In this document: in pieces, positions 46,047 to 55,066 of the stretch | Position numbering within the stretch: the first letter of the stretch is position 1 | Layout of the letters: every line of letters starts with the position of its first letter | NCBI RefSeq assembly: GCF_003314435.2 | Contig: NZ_QNVY02000001.1 | Span: forward strand, 1-64,000 | From: Flavobacterium petrolei | Lineage (GTDB): Bacteria; Bacteroidota; Bacteroidia; Flavobacteriales; Flavobacteriaceae | Reading direction: 5' to 3' | DNA: 64,000 nt | Notes under the pieces: generated by a model | Seen by the model: the letters and a program-made list of their open reading frames with translations, nothing else | The model's database searches: none | Told to the model about the DNA's origin: nothing | Position numbers and translations under genes: made by a program

Positions 46047-46901
46047 ATGCAGAAAATTACAATCCTAATCCATTGCGAAGATCAAAAAGCAATTATTGCC
46101 TCCGTTACTAATTATATTTCGTCCATTGATGGCAATATTATTTATTTAGACCAACATGTTGATGCCGATGAAAACGTATTTTTCATGCGTTTAGAATGTG
46201 AATTCAGTGCTAAAAACTGGAATATAGAAGCTATTAAAACTGATTTTCAAGCCAAGTTAGCTTCTCCGTTTAAGATGTCATGGGAAATGTATACCCAAAA
46301 CGAAAAACCAAGAATGGCTTTGTTTGTTTCTAAATACGACCATTGTTTGTATGACATTTTAGGACGTTACAGCGCTGGCGAATTGCCTCTTGAAATTCCT
46401 TTGATCATAAGCAACCATGAAGATTTGAAGTGTGTGGCAAAACGTTTTTCTATTCCGTTTCATTATGTTCCTTTCACGAAAGATATTAAAGCGGAAGGCG
46501 AACAAAAGCATTTGGATTTATTGAAAGAATACAATATTGACTTTATCGTTTTGGCACGCTACATGCAAATTATCACTCCAAATTTGATTGCACAATATAA
46601 AAATCAAATTATCAATATTCATCACTCTTTTCTGCCTGCGTTTCCTGGAGCAAAACCGTATCATTCGGCTTTTAAACGCGGTGTAAAAATCATTGGTGCC
46701 ACCAGTCATTATGTGACCGAAGGATTGGATGAAGGTCCGATTATCGAGCAGGATATTGCCCGTGTTTCGCACAGTCATTCAATAGAAGATTTTATTATGA
46801 AAGGACGTGATCTGGAACGCATGGTTTTGGCCAGAGCCATAAAATTGCATGCCGAGAGAAAAACAATGGTTTATGACAATAAAACGGTAGTGTTTTTATA
46901 A
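46047..46901 (+). CDS. purU: Formyltetrahydrofolate deformylase
   Basis: Hydrolyses 10-formyl-THF to formate and THF, balancing one-carbon pools and supplying formate. The 284 residues consist of an N-terminal ACT regulatory domain (about 3-80) and a C-terminal formyltransferase-like domain. The latter contains LARYMQIITPNL, IHHSFLPAFPGAKPY and SHYVTEGLDEGPIIEQD, with the conserved His and Asp. It is monocistronic. Confidence 0.93.
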   Translation: MQKITILIHCEDQKAIIASVTNYISSIDGNIIYLDQHVDADENVFFMRLECEFSAKNWNIEAIKTDFQAKLASPFKMSWEMYTQNEKPRMALFVSKYDHCLYDILGRYSAGELPLEIPLIISNHEDLKCVAKRFSIPFHYVPFTKDIKAEGEQKHLDLLKEYNIDFIVLARYMQIITPNLIAQYKNQIINIHHSFLPAFPGAKPYHSAFKRGVKIIGATSHYVTEGLDEGPIIEQDIARVSHSHSIEDFIMKGRDLERMVLARAIKLHAERKTMVYDNKTVVFL

Positions 46902-47129
46902 AAAACAATCCTTTTTCGAATTGTTTCTGCACTCAATATTGTCAACCATACACCAATACAATCTTTTGAAACTGGAATTAATTGTAAAGAATAAAAAGTG
47001 TAAAAAATCTTAACTTATGTGCAACAAAGTAATAACAAAATCTTAACAGCAAAACGTTTCCTTAAGTGTGATCTTTGCAGAGTAATAAACTGGTTATTTA
47101 TTATTTTGGTTTTGGTTAGTTAAAGAATT

Positions 47130-47158
47130 GCCTGCATTCATAGTGCAGGCATTTTTTA
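47130..47158 (+). terminator. Rho-independent terminator
   Basis: GCCTGCA (47130-47136) pairs with TGCAGGC (47144-47150), followed by A and a run of T on the plus strand. It lies 230 bases after purU, so it either ends a long purU 3' UTR or a short separate transcript. Confidence 0.75.
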
Positions 47159-47941
47159 TTTAGTTGTATTTATAAAAGACAGAACCGCATCATTGAAAGC
47201 ATTAGGTTGTTCCACATTGACTACGTGTCCACAGTTTTCTATTACGAAGAGTTTCGATGATTTATAATGATTCTCCACTACTTTACGCACCGAAGGTAAA
47301 AACATATAATCCTCCTCACCCATTACATAAAGCGTAGGAATATTCAATTCTACCTGACGGAACCATTTCAGCACGGGATTTATTTCAGCTGTGAGTTTAA
47401 ACCACTTTATAAATTCTTTTTGGTATAACTTCTTGGCCTCATTGATAAAAAGGACACGTGATTGCTTATGACTTTTTTTAGGCATAATCACAAAGGCAAA
47501 AAACTTGTATAAAACCAAATAAGGCAAAACATATTTAAACATATTTCCTAATCGCATCAATACTTGAGAACGGAAATTCATTTTCAGTATTGCACCACCC
47601 AGAATCATGCTTTGCACGCGTTCCGGATACATTTCAGCCAATTGTCTGATGAGAATAGTACCCAATGAAATACCAACGAAATGTGATTTTTTTATTTTAA
47701 GAAAATCTAAGACTTCCAGAATATCATTGGCCAAAGCCGAAAAAGTATATTTCTGTTTGAAAGCCGTCTTCAAAGTGGGTTTTGATTCCCCGTGACCCCG
47801 CAAATCCAATAACAATACATTATATTGTTTCTTGAAATCGCGAATTTGCTTAAACCAGATAGACGAACTTCCTCCGGCACCATGAACAAAAGTTACCCAC
47901 TGATCACTGTTTTTATTTTCGTATATGGTATAATTGATCAC
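47156..47941 (-). CDS. Alpha/beta-fold hydrolase
   Basis: A 261-residue cytoplasmic hydrolase. It has the oxyanion segment FVHGAGGSSSIW, the strand LLLDLRGHGES, the nucleophile elbow VGISLGT, the acid region YVMGEEDYMF and the terminal His in NCGHVVNVEQP. The triad is complete. Substrate and pathway are not evident; there are no operon partners. Confidence 0.85.
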   Translation of the reverse strand: MINYTIYENKNSDQWVTFVHGAGGSSSIWFKQIRDFKKQYNVLLLDLRGHGESKPTLKTAFKQKYTFSALANDILEVLDFLKIKKSHFVGISLGTILIRQLAEMYPERVQSMILGGAILKMNFRSQVLMRLGNMFKYVLPYLVLYKFFAFVIMPKKSHKQSRVLFINEAKKLYQKEFIKWFKLTAEINPVLKWFRQVELNIPTLYVMGEEDYMFLPSVRKVVENHYKSSKLFVIENCGHVVNVEQPNAFNDAVLSFINTTK

Positions 47942-48024
47942 GTATTTTTTTTTGTAAAAATAGGACTTTAATTTTAAATCCCAATCTTAACAAAAAATAG
48001 TGCGTTTTTTATAATTGTATGCCG

Positions 48025-48032
48025 TAAATTTG
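48025..48032 (+). promoter_or_regulatory. -7 promoter box of the 48049 small gene
   Basis: TAAATTTG matches TAnnTTTG and ends 16 bases before the ATG at 48049. The -33 TTG is not at the normal distance. Confidence 0.4.
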
Positions 48033-48048
48033 CAAAAAAATTACACCG

Positions 48049-48198
48049 ATGATTGGATTATTGAAAGAGAAAAGTGAAATAGAAAAACTTAAAAAAGAAT
48101 ACCAAATACTTGCGAAATTTAATTTCGACCTCGAAAAAAACCCTATAAATCCCACTGAAACTCCGGAAGAATTAATTTTAGAGGAATGCGAATTATAA
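48049..48198 (+). CDS. Small Lacal_2735-like protein, 49 aa
   Basis: A short protein beginning MIGLLKEKSEIEKLKKEYQI, like the small charged helical Lacal_2735 family of flavobacteria. The second half (NPINPTETPEELILEECEL) departs from the usual family tail. Its stop overlaps the 3' end of the convergent BtuF-like gene by 6 bases. The function is unknown. A consensus -7 box precedes it, supporting expression. Confidence 0.55.
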   Translation: MIGLLKEKSEIEKLKKEYQILAKFNFDLEKNPINPTETPEELILEECEL

Positions 48199-48993
48199 TT
48201 TTTGATGCATTTTTTTAAAATAATCAAACGCTTTTAGCAATCGGCTTCCGTACCAGGAAAACATTTCACCATCTACAAAAACCGTTTTTGCATGATGCGT
48301 AAAACGACCTATTTCAAAAGCATCTTCCTCTTTGAAAGGGTACGGCTCTGAAGAAAGGAAAACAAAATCCGGATCGCCCTCTAAACGCATTTTTTTGAGT
48401 TCGATTTCCGGATAACGCCCTTTGTTGTCATAAATATTCTGAAAGTGGTTCAGTTTCAGTAATTCATTGATGAAATTATCAGAACCAGCAACCATAAAAG
48501 GATTTTTCCAAATGAAATACGCTGCCTTTTTAACTGGTTTATCTTTGATGAAATTTTTAAAATCGCTAAAGGCAAAAGCCAATTTGTCGTTCCATTTCTG
48601 CGATTCGGTTCTGCAATTAAAGAGTTGACCAAAGTCGGTTATCATTTGAAAATTATCTTCAATCGTGATGATATTTGTCACCCAAACTGCACAGATTTTA
48701 CGTAGTTCTTCTACTATTTCTTGAGTGTTTTCCTCTTTATTACAAATGATAATATCCGGTTGCAGCAATCTGATTTTCTCAAAATGAACTTTTTTGGTTC
48801 CGCCAACGATTTTCTTAACAGACTTAAAATGATACGGATGCACACAGAATTTGGTAATCCCAACAATTCGGTCTTCCAAACCTAAATCATAAAGTAATTC
48901 GGTTTGAGAGGGAACTAATGAAATAATACGTTTTGGAGACGTTTCAAATGAATGAGTTGTTCCTATTTGATCGATTAGATTTTTTTGTTTCAA
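48193..48993 (-). CDS. BtuF-like helical-backbone metal/cofactor-binding protein
   Basis: A 266-residue protein of the periplasmic-binding type III fold (PRIISLVPSQTELLYDLGLE, LQPDIIICNKEENTQEIVEEL, WFGSRLL-like end WYGSRLLKAFDYFKK). Homologues such as BtuF capture cobalamin for an ABC importer. No signal peptide is visible and no permease or ATPase is adjacent, so it may be cytoplasmic or use an unrecognised export route. Cobalamin is a reasonable guess, since icmF needs B12, but siderophore or haem binding is possible. Confidence 0.75.
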   Translation of the reverse strand: MKQKNLIDQIGTTHSFETSPKRIISLVPSQTELLYDLGLEDRIVGITKFCVHPYHFKSVKKIVGGTKKVHFEKIRLLQPDIIICNKEENTQEIVEELRKICAVWVTNIITIEDNFQMITDFGQLFNCRTESQKWNDKLAFAFSDFKNFIKDKPVKKAAYFIWKNPFMVAGSDNFINELLKLNHFQNIYDNKGRYPEIELKKMRLEGDPDFVFLSSEPYPFKEEDAFEIGRFTHHAKTVFVDGEMFSWYGSRLLKAFDYFKKMHQKL

Positions 48994-49042
48994 GTTTATA
49001 GTTTAAAGTTCATATTATTAAAACATAAATTAGCAGCTTTTT

Positions 49043-49285
49043 AACCATTAAGAAATTAAGAAAAGTTCAGTTTTTTTACATACTGTCAATAAATACAAGT
49101 TAGCTCCAAAATAAAATTTAAAACATATAAGCCATATAAGTTCATTTAAGTTGCGAAATCTTCGAATCGTTTATCTTATATGTCCTAATATGGCTTACAT
49201 GGTTAACTACTATATTGTGCTTTTTTTGCAATTAAGAAATTAAGCTTTAAAGTATTTCTTAAAGAAACTTAATGTCTTAATGGTT
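49043..49285. repeat. Nested inverted repeats in a 373-base intergenic gap
   Basis: The outer arms AACCATTAAGAAATTAAG (49043-49060) and CTTAATGTCTTAATGGTT (49268-49285) match at 17 of 18 positions when inverted. Inner arms at 49123-49140 and 49175-49202 are an imperfect inverted repeat around CATATAAGCCATATAAG. The whole gap 48994-49367 has no ORF. It separates the starts or ends of the BtuF-like gene and pyrF, both on the minus strand. Confidence 0.6.
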
Positions 49286-49367
49286 CTGAGAATTGTGGAG
49301 TAGTAATAACATTTCGTGCTGACAAAAACTTAAAGGTTTAATGTTCAAAGTTGGGCAACCTGAAACT

Positions 49368-50207
49368 TTAAACTTTAAACTTTAAACTCATTATCTCTTC
49401 CATTTCCTGTTGCATTTTCAACGCTTCTCCTCTAGCCTTTTCAGCAAAATCAGTTTCATTTGAAGCATAAATAATTGCTCTTGAGGAATTGATCAGTAAC
49501 CCAACATTGGAGTTCATTCCGTATTTAGATACTTCAGCAAGACTTCCGCCTTGCGCACCAACTCCGGGAACAAGTAAGAAACTATCTGGAACAATTTTAC
49601 GGATTTCAGTGAAGTATTCCGCTTTGGTAGCGCCTACAACATACATCAGGTTTTCACTGTTTTTCCATGTTTTAGACGTTTCTAACACCTGTTTGTACAA
49701 TTCTTTTCCTCCCGAAGCGTCGGAAAAATTCAACGTCTGAAAGTCGAATGCACCTTCATTAGAAGTCAAAGCCAACATAATCGTATGCTTATTTTCGAAA
49801 GCCAGAAAAGGCTCTACCGAATCTTTGCCCATGTAAGGCGCAACGGTAACACTGTCAAAATTTAAATCTTCAAAGAAAGCTTTCGCATACATTGACGATG
49901 TATTTCCAATATCACCGCGTTTTGCATCAGCTATAGTGAAGATATCAGGATATTTTTCGTTGATATAGTTAATAGTTTTTTGAAGTGACATCCACCCTTT
50001 TATACCGTACGCTTCATAAAAAGCGGTATTGGGTTTATAGGAGACCGTTAGGTCATGTGTGGCATCAATAATTGCTTTATTGAATTCGAAAATAGGATCT
50101 TCCAATTCTAATAAATGCTTTGGAATTTTGTTCAAATCAACATCTAAACCTACACATAGGAAGGATTTTTTGAGTTGTATTTGTTGAATTAATTTTTGTG
50201 TTGTCAT
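49368..50207 (-). CDS. pyrF: Orotidine 5'-phosphate decarboxylase
   Basis: The last step of UMP synthesis. The 279-residue length and the motif [20 protein letters not shown] identify the longer OMP decarboxylase subfamily. The catalytic Lys-Asp array lies in DAKRGDI, and [12 protein letters not shown] forms the phosphate-binding end. It is monocistronic. A TAATTTTG -7 box lies about 20 bases upstream of the ATG. Confidence 0.94.
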   Translation of the reverse strand: MTTQKLIQQIQLKKSFLCVGLDVDLNKIPKHLLELEDPIFEFNKAIIDATHDLTVSYKPNTAFYEAYGIKGWMSLQKTINYINEKYPDIFTIADAKRGDIGNTSSMYAKAFFEDLNFDSVTVAPYMGKDSVEPFLAFENKHTIMLALTSNEGAFDFQTLNFSDASGGKELYKQVLETSKTWKNSENLMYVVGATKAEYFTEIRKIVPDSFLLVPGVGAQGGSLAEVSKYGMNSNVGLLINSSRAIIYASNETDFAEKARGEALKMQQEMEEIMSLKFKV

Positions 50208-50683
50208 TTTATCTGTAGTTGTGGCGCAAAATTACGAACATAGAATCAATATCACTTATAATCCTAAAACAATATTTGAATTCTTTAGAACATTGCAGGT
50301 ATAATCCGTTGCAATGGAATTTATGAAGAGGAAATAAAAAATATTTAAAACCCCGTTATTAAATACAAAACAAGTATACTCGAGAGAATTTTTACTGACA
50401 AAAATCAGTATCAATTGATTGCTTTTTAAATTTCACTACTGTTAAAAAAAACACAAAATTAACTATTGTTGAATGTTTTCAAATTTTATCATCATAGCTT
50501 AAAAACAAGAAAATGATCATGTAAAACATTAATAATCAATAAAAATATAAAATTTAGTTACAAAAAAACTGGCACAAAATTTTACTTATAACCCTTTTCG
50601 GTTTTTAAATTCAATTTTCTCTAAAACTCAAGATGAATTTGAAAGCAACCTTTTTATATCTTTACCCTTAAACAAAAATATTT
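50208..50683. other. Non-coding gap upstream of the AraC regulator
   Basis: The stretch holds the pyrF -7 box TAATTTTG on the minus strand (50234-50227), close to the pyrF start. It also holds a partial promoter-like TATCTTTA (50657-50664) before the AraC gene. The rest is AT-rich with no ORF, strong hairpin or repeat recognised. Confidence 0.45.
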
Positions 50684-51247
50684 ATGAAAGTATATTTGAA
50701 GTTTGACTATGCTCAACTGACAAAAAAAATTGTTCAAGAAAAGCTATCCGAATTAGGATATAAATTTAATATTATCGGTTTTGGTGAATTTAATTTTTTA
50801 GAAAAAATACCCTCTGAAAAAGTAGCTGAAATCACTGCTGTTTTTAAAGAATATGGCATAGAAATAGTTGAAAACCAGAAAAGTGTTTTGGTTCAAAAAA
50901 TAAAAGACGCTATCGTTGAAATGGTCAACAGTGATAAGCCGTTAAACATAAAAAGCTCCGTGTATATTGCGGATAAATTAAATCTTAGTTATGCCTATTT
51001 GTCCAATGTTTTTTCTGAAGTAACCTATACTTCTATTGAAAATTTTATCATTATTCAAAAAATAGAATTAGCGAAACAATTGATGATCAACACGCCACTT
51101 AATTTGACTGAAATTTCTATCCAGTTGAATTATTCTAGTGTAGCACATTTAAGCACGCAATTTAAGCATACCACTGGAATGACGCCTTCTGCTTTCCAGC
51201 GCATTATTTCGAAACGAAGAGAATTATCCAATAAAAACAACAATTAA
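50684..51247 (+). CDS. AraC-family transcriptional regulator
   Basis: A 187-residue regulator. Residues about 1-65 form a small alpha-beta domain (KVYLKFDYAQLTKKIVQEKL) in place of the usual cupin. Residues about 85-180 hold the double HTH of AraC type (LNIKSSVYIADKLNLSYAYL, LNLTEISIQLNYSSVAHLST and FKHTTGMTPSAFQR). It is followed 11 bases later by a receiver protein and then a histidine kinase, so it is probably the output of, or controlled with, that phosphorelay. Confidence 0.85.
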   Translation: MKVYLKFDYAQLTKKIVQEKLSELGYKFNIIGFGEFNFLEKIPSEKVAEITAVFKEYGIEIVENQKSVLVQKIKDAIVEMVNSDKPLNIKSSVYIADKLNLSYAYLSNVFSEVTYTSIENFIIIQKIELAKQLMINTPLNLTEISIQLNYSSVAHLSTQFKHTTGMTPSAFQRIISKRRELSNKNNN

Positions 51248-51258
51248 ACCAATAGTAT

Positions 51259-51705
51259 ATGACTACTGATTTTATAAATATTTGCCTTGCAGACGATGAC
51301 GAAGATGACAGATTGTTTTTTACGGATGCATTTGAAGAATTAAAAATAAACACCAAAGTGAGCACCTTCAACGATGGTGTTGAGTTAATGAATTATCTTA
51401 ATCATGAAGATTCTGTTTTGCCAAACGTTTTGTTTCTGGATTTAAACATGCCAAAAAAGAATGGAGTTGAATGTCTATTGGAAATTAAAAAGAACGAAAA
51501 ACTGAATGACATTGCAATAGCCATCTATTCTACTTCATCATCTGAAGAGCATATTGAAGAAACGTTTATAAACGGTGCCAATATCTACATTAAGAAACCA
51601 AATGATTTCGATAATTTAAAAAAAATCCTTTCAGAAGTAGTGACCATCAATTGGCAATACCATACCTCTGGCCTGAATAAAGATAATTTTTTAATGAGAA
51701 TGTAA
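51259..51705 (+). CDS. Single-domain response regulator
   Basis: A 148-residue stand-alone CheY-like receiver of the Rcp1 type. Acidic residues D12/D13 in ADDDEDD, phospho-acceptor D61 in LFLDLNMPKKNG, Ser/Thr in IYSTSSS and the Lys in YIKKPND are all present. No output domain follows. It ends 1 base before the kinase start, so the two are translationally linked and surely cognate. It may shuttle phosphate to another protein. Confidence 0.9.
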   Translation: MTTDFINICLADDDEDDRLFFTDAFEELKINTKVSTFNDGVELMNYLNHEDSVLPNVLFLDLNMPKKNGVECLLEIKKNEKLNDIAIAIYSTSSSEEHIEETFINGANIYIKKPNDFDNLKKILSEVVTINWQYHTSGLNKDNFLMRM

Positions 51706-51706
51706 A

Positions 51707-53497
51707 ATGAATTATTTGCAACTTCACAAATCACCGCTTTTTTTAAAAATAATTTTTATTATTTCTGTTGCAGTAATATTTTTTATTGGCGGTATTACTT
51801 TCAAACATATTACGGTTTTAAAAAAATCGTCCAATTATGTAAGTAATAGTCATGAAGTGAATACTGAACTTGAACGCTTGATTTCATTCATAAAAGATGC
51901 TGAAACCGGTCAAAGAGGTTATATCCTAACTCGGGACAAAAAGTTTCTGGAACCCTACCTAAAATCAAAAAATTTAGTTAAGAAATCTTTTAACGAAGTA
52001 TCTAAACTTACTAAGAATAGCAGAACACAGCAGGCAAATCTAAAAAAGTTATTGTTTTTTATTAATAAAAGGCAAAATTACCTCTCAAAAACCTTATACC
52101 TCACAGAGCAGAAAAATTATGATGAAAAACAATTAGTTTCTAATCTTTTAATAGGTAAACAGGCTATGGATTCTATTAGATTGAAGATAGAAGACATGAT
52201 GATTGCCCAAAAAAACCTACTGAATAACAGACAAAAAGAGTATGAATCTACAATGAATTATACGCCTTTACTCATCTATTTAACGCTAATAGTTACGCTT
52301 ATTTTAATCACAATTGCTTTTATCAAAATGAACCGGGATTTAATCATCCTAAAAAGCACTATAAATACTCTTTCTGTTGCGATTGAAGCCAGTAAACTGG
52401 CAGAAATTGTAGGAGGTTTTGGAAGTTGGCAATACAATCTTGAGACTCATGAATACACTTTCTCTGATAACGAATACCGATTATTAGGATGCGAGCCGCA
52501 GTCCTTCACAGCAAGTGTGGAAGAGTTTTATAAATTTGTGCATCCTGATGATCTACAACACGTAATTGATAATGCAAATATTATTCCTACCGACTCTATA
52601 TTGCCGCCTTTTACCTATAGAATTATACGAAAAGATGGTGAAGTCAGATATTTTAGAGCTTTGGGGAGGGTTGTAACCGTTGCTTCTGGTGAGAAAACAC
52701 ACATCGGAACTACCAGCGATGTAACCGAAGAGATGTATGCTCAAAATTTTATTGAGGAACGTAATAGAGAACTGGAAAGCAACAATAAAGAACTTACCGC
52801 ATTCAATTATATTGCCAGTCATGACTTACAGGAACCGCTAAGAAAAATAGAAACTTTTCTTTCCAGACTAGTGAGTAAAGATTATGATAATTTATCTAAA
52901 TCCGGTCAGCAATACGTTTCCAGCATTCAATCTTCAGCAAAAAGAATGCGCGTTCTTATTGAAGATTTATTACAATTCTCCCGAACTAATAAAGCTGAAA
53001 AAGTTTTTGAAGAGGCTAATTTGAATTCCTTATTAGATAATGCAAAACAAGAATTAGCTCAAGTCATTGAGGAGAAAAATGGAATCATAGAAAGCAACAC
53101 CCTGCCTACCCTGCATGTAATTCCTTTCCAAATACAGCAGTTATTCATTAATCTTATCAGCAACTCATTAAAATATAGCAAACAAGATGTCGCGCCAGTT
53201 ATTAAAATAAATTCGACGCTAATCAGTGCGCAGGAAGATAATTTTCTTCCTAACAACAATAACAATGCTAAATATTACAAAATTACTATCGAGGACAACG
53301 GTATAGGCTTTGAACAAGAATATGCTAAAAAGATTTTTATTCTTTTTAACCGACTGCACAACAAAAATGAATACGCAGGAACAGGAATTGGTTTAGCAAT
53401 CTGTAAAAAAATAGTAGAAAACCACAAGGGATTTATCGTAGCGAATGCTGAACTTAATGAAGGAGCCACATTTACTATTTATATTCCTGCTGAATAA
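51707..53497 (+). CDS. CHASE3-PAS sensor histidine kinase
   Basis: A 596-residue membrane kinase. It has a first span (about 12-34), an extracytoplasmic CHASE3 domain (about 42-178, with RLISFIKDAETGQRGYILTR), a second span (about 186-207), a PAS fold with PAC (about 235-345), a HisKA helix (YIASHDLQEPLRKIE, His372) and a HATPase domain (about 480-596, INLISNSLKYSK, EDNGIGFEQ and GTGIGLAICKKIVENH). It is the third gene of an AraC regulator-receiver-kinase unit. The stimulus is unknown. Confidence 0.93.
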   Translation: MNYLQLHKSPLFLKIIFIISVAVIFFIGGITFKHITVLKKSSNYVSNSHEVNTELERLISFIKDAETGQRGYILTRDKKFLEPYLKSKNLVKKSFNEVSKLTKNSRTQQANLKKLLFFINKRQNYLSKTLYLTEQKNYDEKQLVSNLLIGKQAMDSIRLKIEDMMIAQKNLLNNRQKEYESTMNYTPLLIYLTLIVTLILITIAFIKMNRDLIILKSTINTLSVAIEASKLAEIVGGFGSWQYNLETHEYTFSDNEYRLLGCEPQSFTASVEEFYKFVHPDDLQHVIDNANIIPTDSILPPFTYRIIRKDGEVRYFRALGRVVTVASGEKTHIGTTSDVTEEMYAQNFIEERNRELESNNKELTAFNYIASHDLQEPLRKIETFLSRLVSKDYDNLSKSGQQYVSSIQSSAKRMRVLIEDLLQFSRTNKAEKVFEEANLNSLLDNAKQELAQVIEEKNGIIESNTLPTLHVIPFQIQQLFINLISNSLKYSKQDVAPVIKINSTLISAQEDNFLPNNNNNAKYYKITIEDNGIGFEQEYAKKIFILFNRLHNKNEYAGTGIGLAICKKIVENHKGFIVANAELNEGATFTIYIPAE

Positions 53498-53560
53498 AAA
53501 ACCATTCCCTTCTTCTGAAAATACTACGTTCTCCTTAAATTTTTAAGGAAACCTATTATC

Positions 53561-53608
53561 AAATACTTTTACGTACCTATTTTGGTTTTGTAAAAGTATT
53601 TTTTTTTT
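53561..53608 (+). terminator. Terminator of the 50684-53497 signalling operon
   Basis: AAATACTTTTAC (53561-53572) pairs with GTAAAAGTATTT (53590-53601) and a T run follows on the plus strand. It lies 64 bases after the kinase stop. The remaining gap to 53850 has no recognised feature. Confidence 0.75.
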
Positions 53609-53849
53609 ATATAAAAACTCAATAATCAACACATTCGATATTTATTTTCAAAATATCATCCATCATCTTCTAAACACGACTGAACCCACTCTAAAACTAA
53701 TTGTTATTGCCGGTATTGCTTGATAAAAAACCAAATTCTATAATGCCACATTTAAATTCTGTAACAATATTCGAAATTGATGTAACATGCAATTGCAATC
53801 GCCATCGCATCTTTGTAAAACAGAAACAAACAATTAAAAATATACAAAG

Positions 53850-54488
53850 ATGAAAAATTTAAAGAGAGTCTTAGCCGTTGTTTTAGTAACATTAGGAGCT
53901 GCAAATGCAATTCAAGCACAAGAAAGTGGCGCATCATTGGGAATAAAAGGAGGTTTGAACATGTCCAATTTATATACAGAAGATGTTGATGACGAAAATG
54001 TTTTAGCCGGTTTCAATATTGGTTTATTCGCACAACTTCCTTTAACTTCAAGCCTATCATTGCAACCAGAAGTTAGTTACACTACAAAAGGAGCGGAACT
54101 GCAATACAACAACGCCTTTGCTGAGGGAACAGGAAAATTCAGACTGAACTACATTGAAGTTCCTGTATTGTTGAAAGCAAATCTTACAAAGAATTTCAAT
54201 GTTCAATTTGGACCTTACGCAGCATTTCTGGTAAACTCAAAAATCACCAACGAATCCACAAATGGATCGTACAACTTTGAAGAAAATGTTAATGAAGACG
54301 ACTTAAATAAATTTGATTTCGGTGTAGCTGCAGGAGTTGGATTTGATTTTGACAGCTTTGGAATAGGTGCCCGATATAATTACGGACTAAGCACTGTTGG
54401 AAAAGAAAGAACAGTTCTTGGACAAACATACACTTTTCCAGATTCTAAAAACAGCGTTTTGAGTATATACGCAGCGATAAAATTTTAA
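53850..54488 (+). CDS. Outer-membrane beta-barrel protein (PorT-like family)
   Basis: A 212-residue porin-like protein with a signal peptide (ends about 24, IQAQ) and about eight amphipathic strands: GASLGIKGGLNMSNLY, LQPEVSYTTKGAELQY, FGIGARYNYGLSTV and the terminal SIYAAIKF. Proteins of this type are common small barrels in Bacteroidota with mostly unknown roles. It heads a run of five small envelope or stress-type genes on one strand. Confidence 0.8.
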   Translation: MKNLKRVLAVVLVTLGAANAIQAQESGASLGIKGGLNMSNLYTEDVDDENVLAGFNIGLFAQLPLTSSLSLQPEVSYTTKGAELQYNNAFAEGTGKFRLNYIEVPVLLKANLTKNFNVQFGPYAAFLVNSKITNESTNGSYNFEENVNEDDLNKFDFGVAAGVGFDFDSFGIGARYNYGLSTVGKERTVLGQTYTFPDSKNSVLSIYAAIKF

Positions 54489-54513
54489 TACTAAACAGTA
54501 ATTCAATAACATC

Positions 54514-54657
54514 ATGTCAAATCTATTATACGCAGTTGCAGTGGTGCTCGTAATCCTTTGGGCGTTAGGATTCTTCGTTTACAGCGTGGGCAGCATGATT
54601 CATATTTTATTGATCATAGCAGTAATAGCCATTTTACTGCGAGTAATAAGAGGATAA
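54514..54657 (+). CDS. lmo0937-like small membrane protein, 47 aa
   Basis: A tiny hydrophobic protein beginning MSNLLYAVAVVLVILWALGF with two spans and the terminal LLRVIRG, the pattern of the lmo0937 family. Relatives are often found in stress-induced gene sets. It lies 25 bases after the barrel gene. Confidence 0.75.
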   Translation: MSNLLYAVAVVLVILWALGFFVYSVGSMIHILLIIAVIAILLRVIRG

Positions 54658-54685
54658 ATAATTTAAATTTTAAAAAAATAAAGCC

Positions 54686-54982
54686 ATGAAAAATAACAAT
54701 ATAGCATTAGGAATACTTGGAGGATTAGCAGTAGGAGCGGTATTAGGAATACTATTTGCTCCGGCAAAAGGTTGCGAAACCAGAAAGAAAATCGTGGATA
54801 AAAGCACGGACTTAGCAGAGTCGCTTAAAGATTCATCGGATAAATTATCCAATGTGATTTCGCAAACAATAAATGATCTCAAAAACGAATCCCAACAATT
54901 GTTAGGAAATACAAAGGAGGTCATTAAGGCAGAAATTGCAAATGCAGACAACTTGAAAAACATCAATAAGCCAACGCTTTAA
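54686..54982 (+). CDS. YtxH domain protein
   Basis: A 98-residue protein with an N-terminal glycine-rich membrane segment (about 5-25, ILGGLAVGAVLGILFAPAKG) followed by ETRKKI, the YtxH signature, and a long amphipathic helical tail. YtxH proteins are linked to general stress responses in other bacteria. The exact role is unknown. It lies between two small envelope genes on the same strand. Confidence 0.85.
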   Translation: MKNNNIALGILGGLAVGAVLGILFAPAKGCETRKKIVDKSTDLAESLKDSSDKLSNVISQTINDLKNESQQLLGNTKEVIKAEIANADNLKNINKPTL

Positions 54983-55066
54983 GAGACAACTTCCGTTCAG
55001 CGGAAATGTATAAAAGGTATAATTCAAAAATTAAGCTCAAAAATTTATTCATTAAAGTAAATTATT

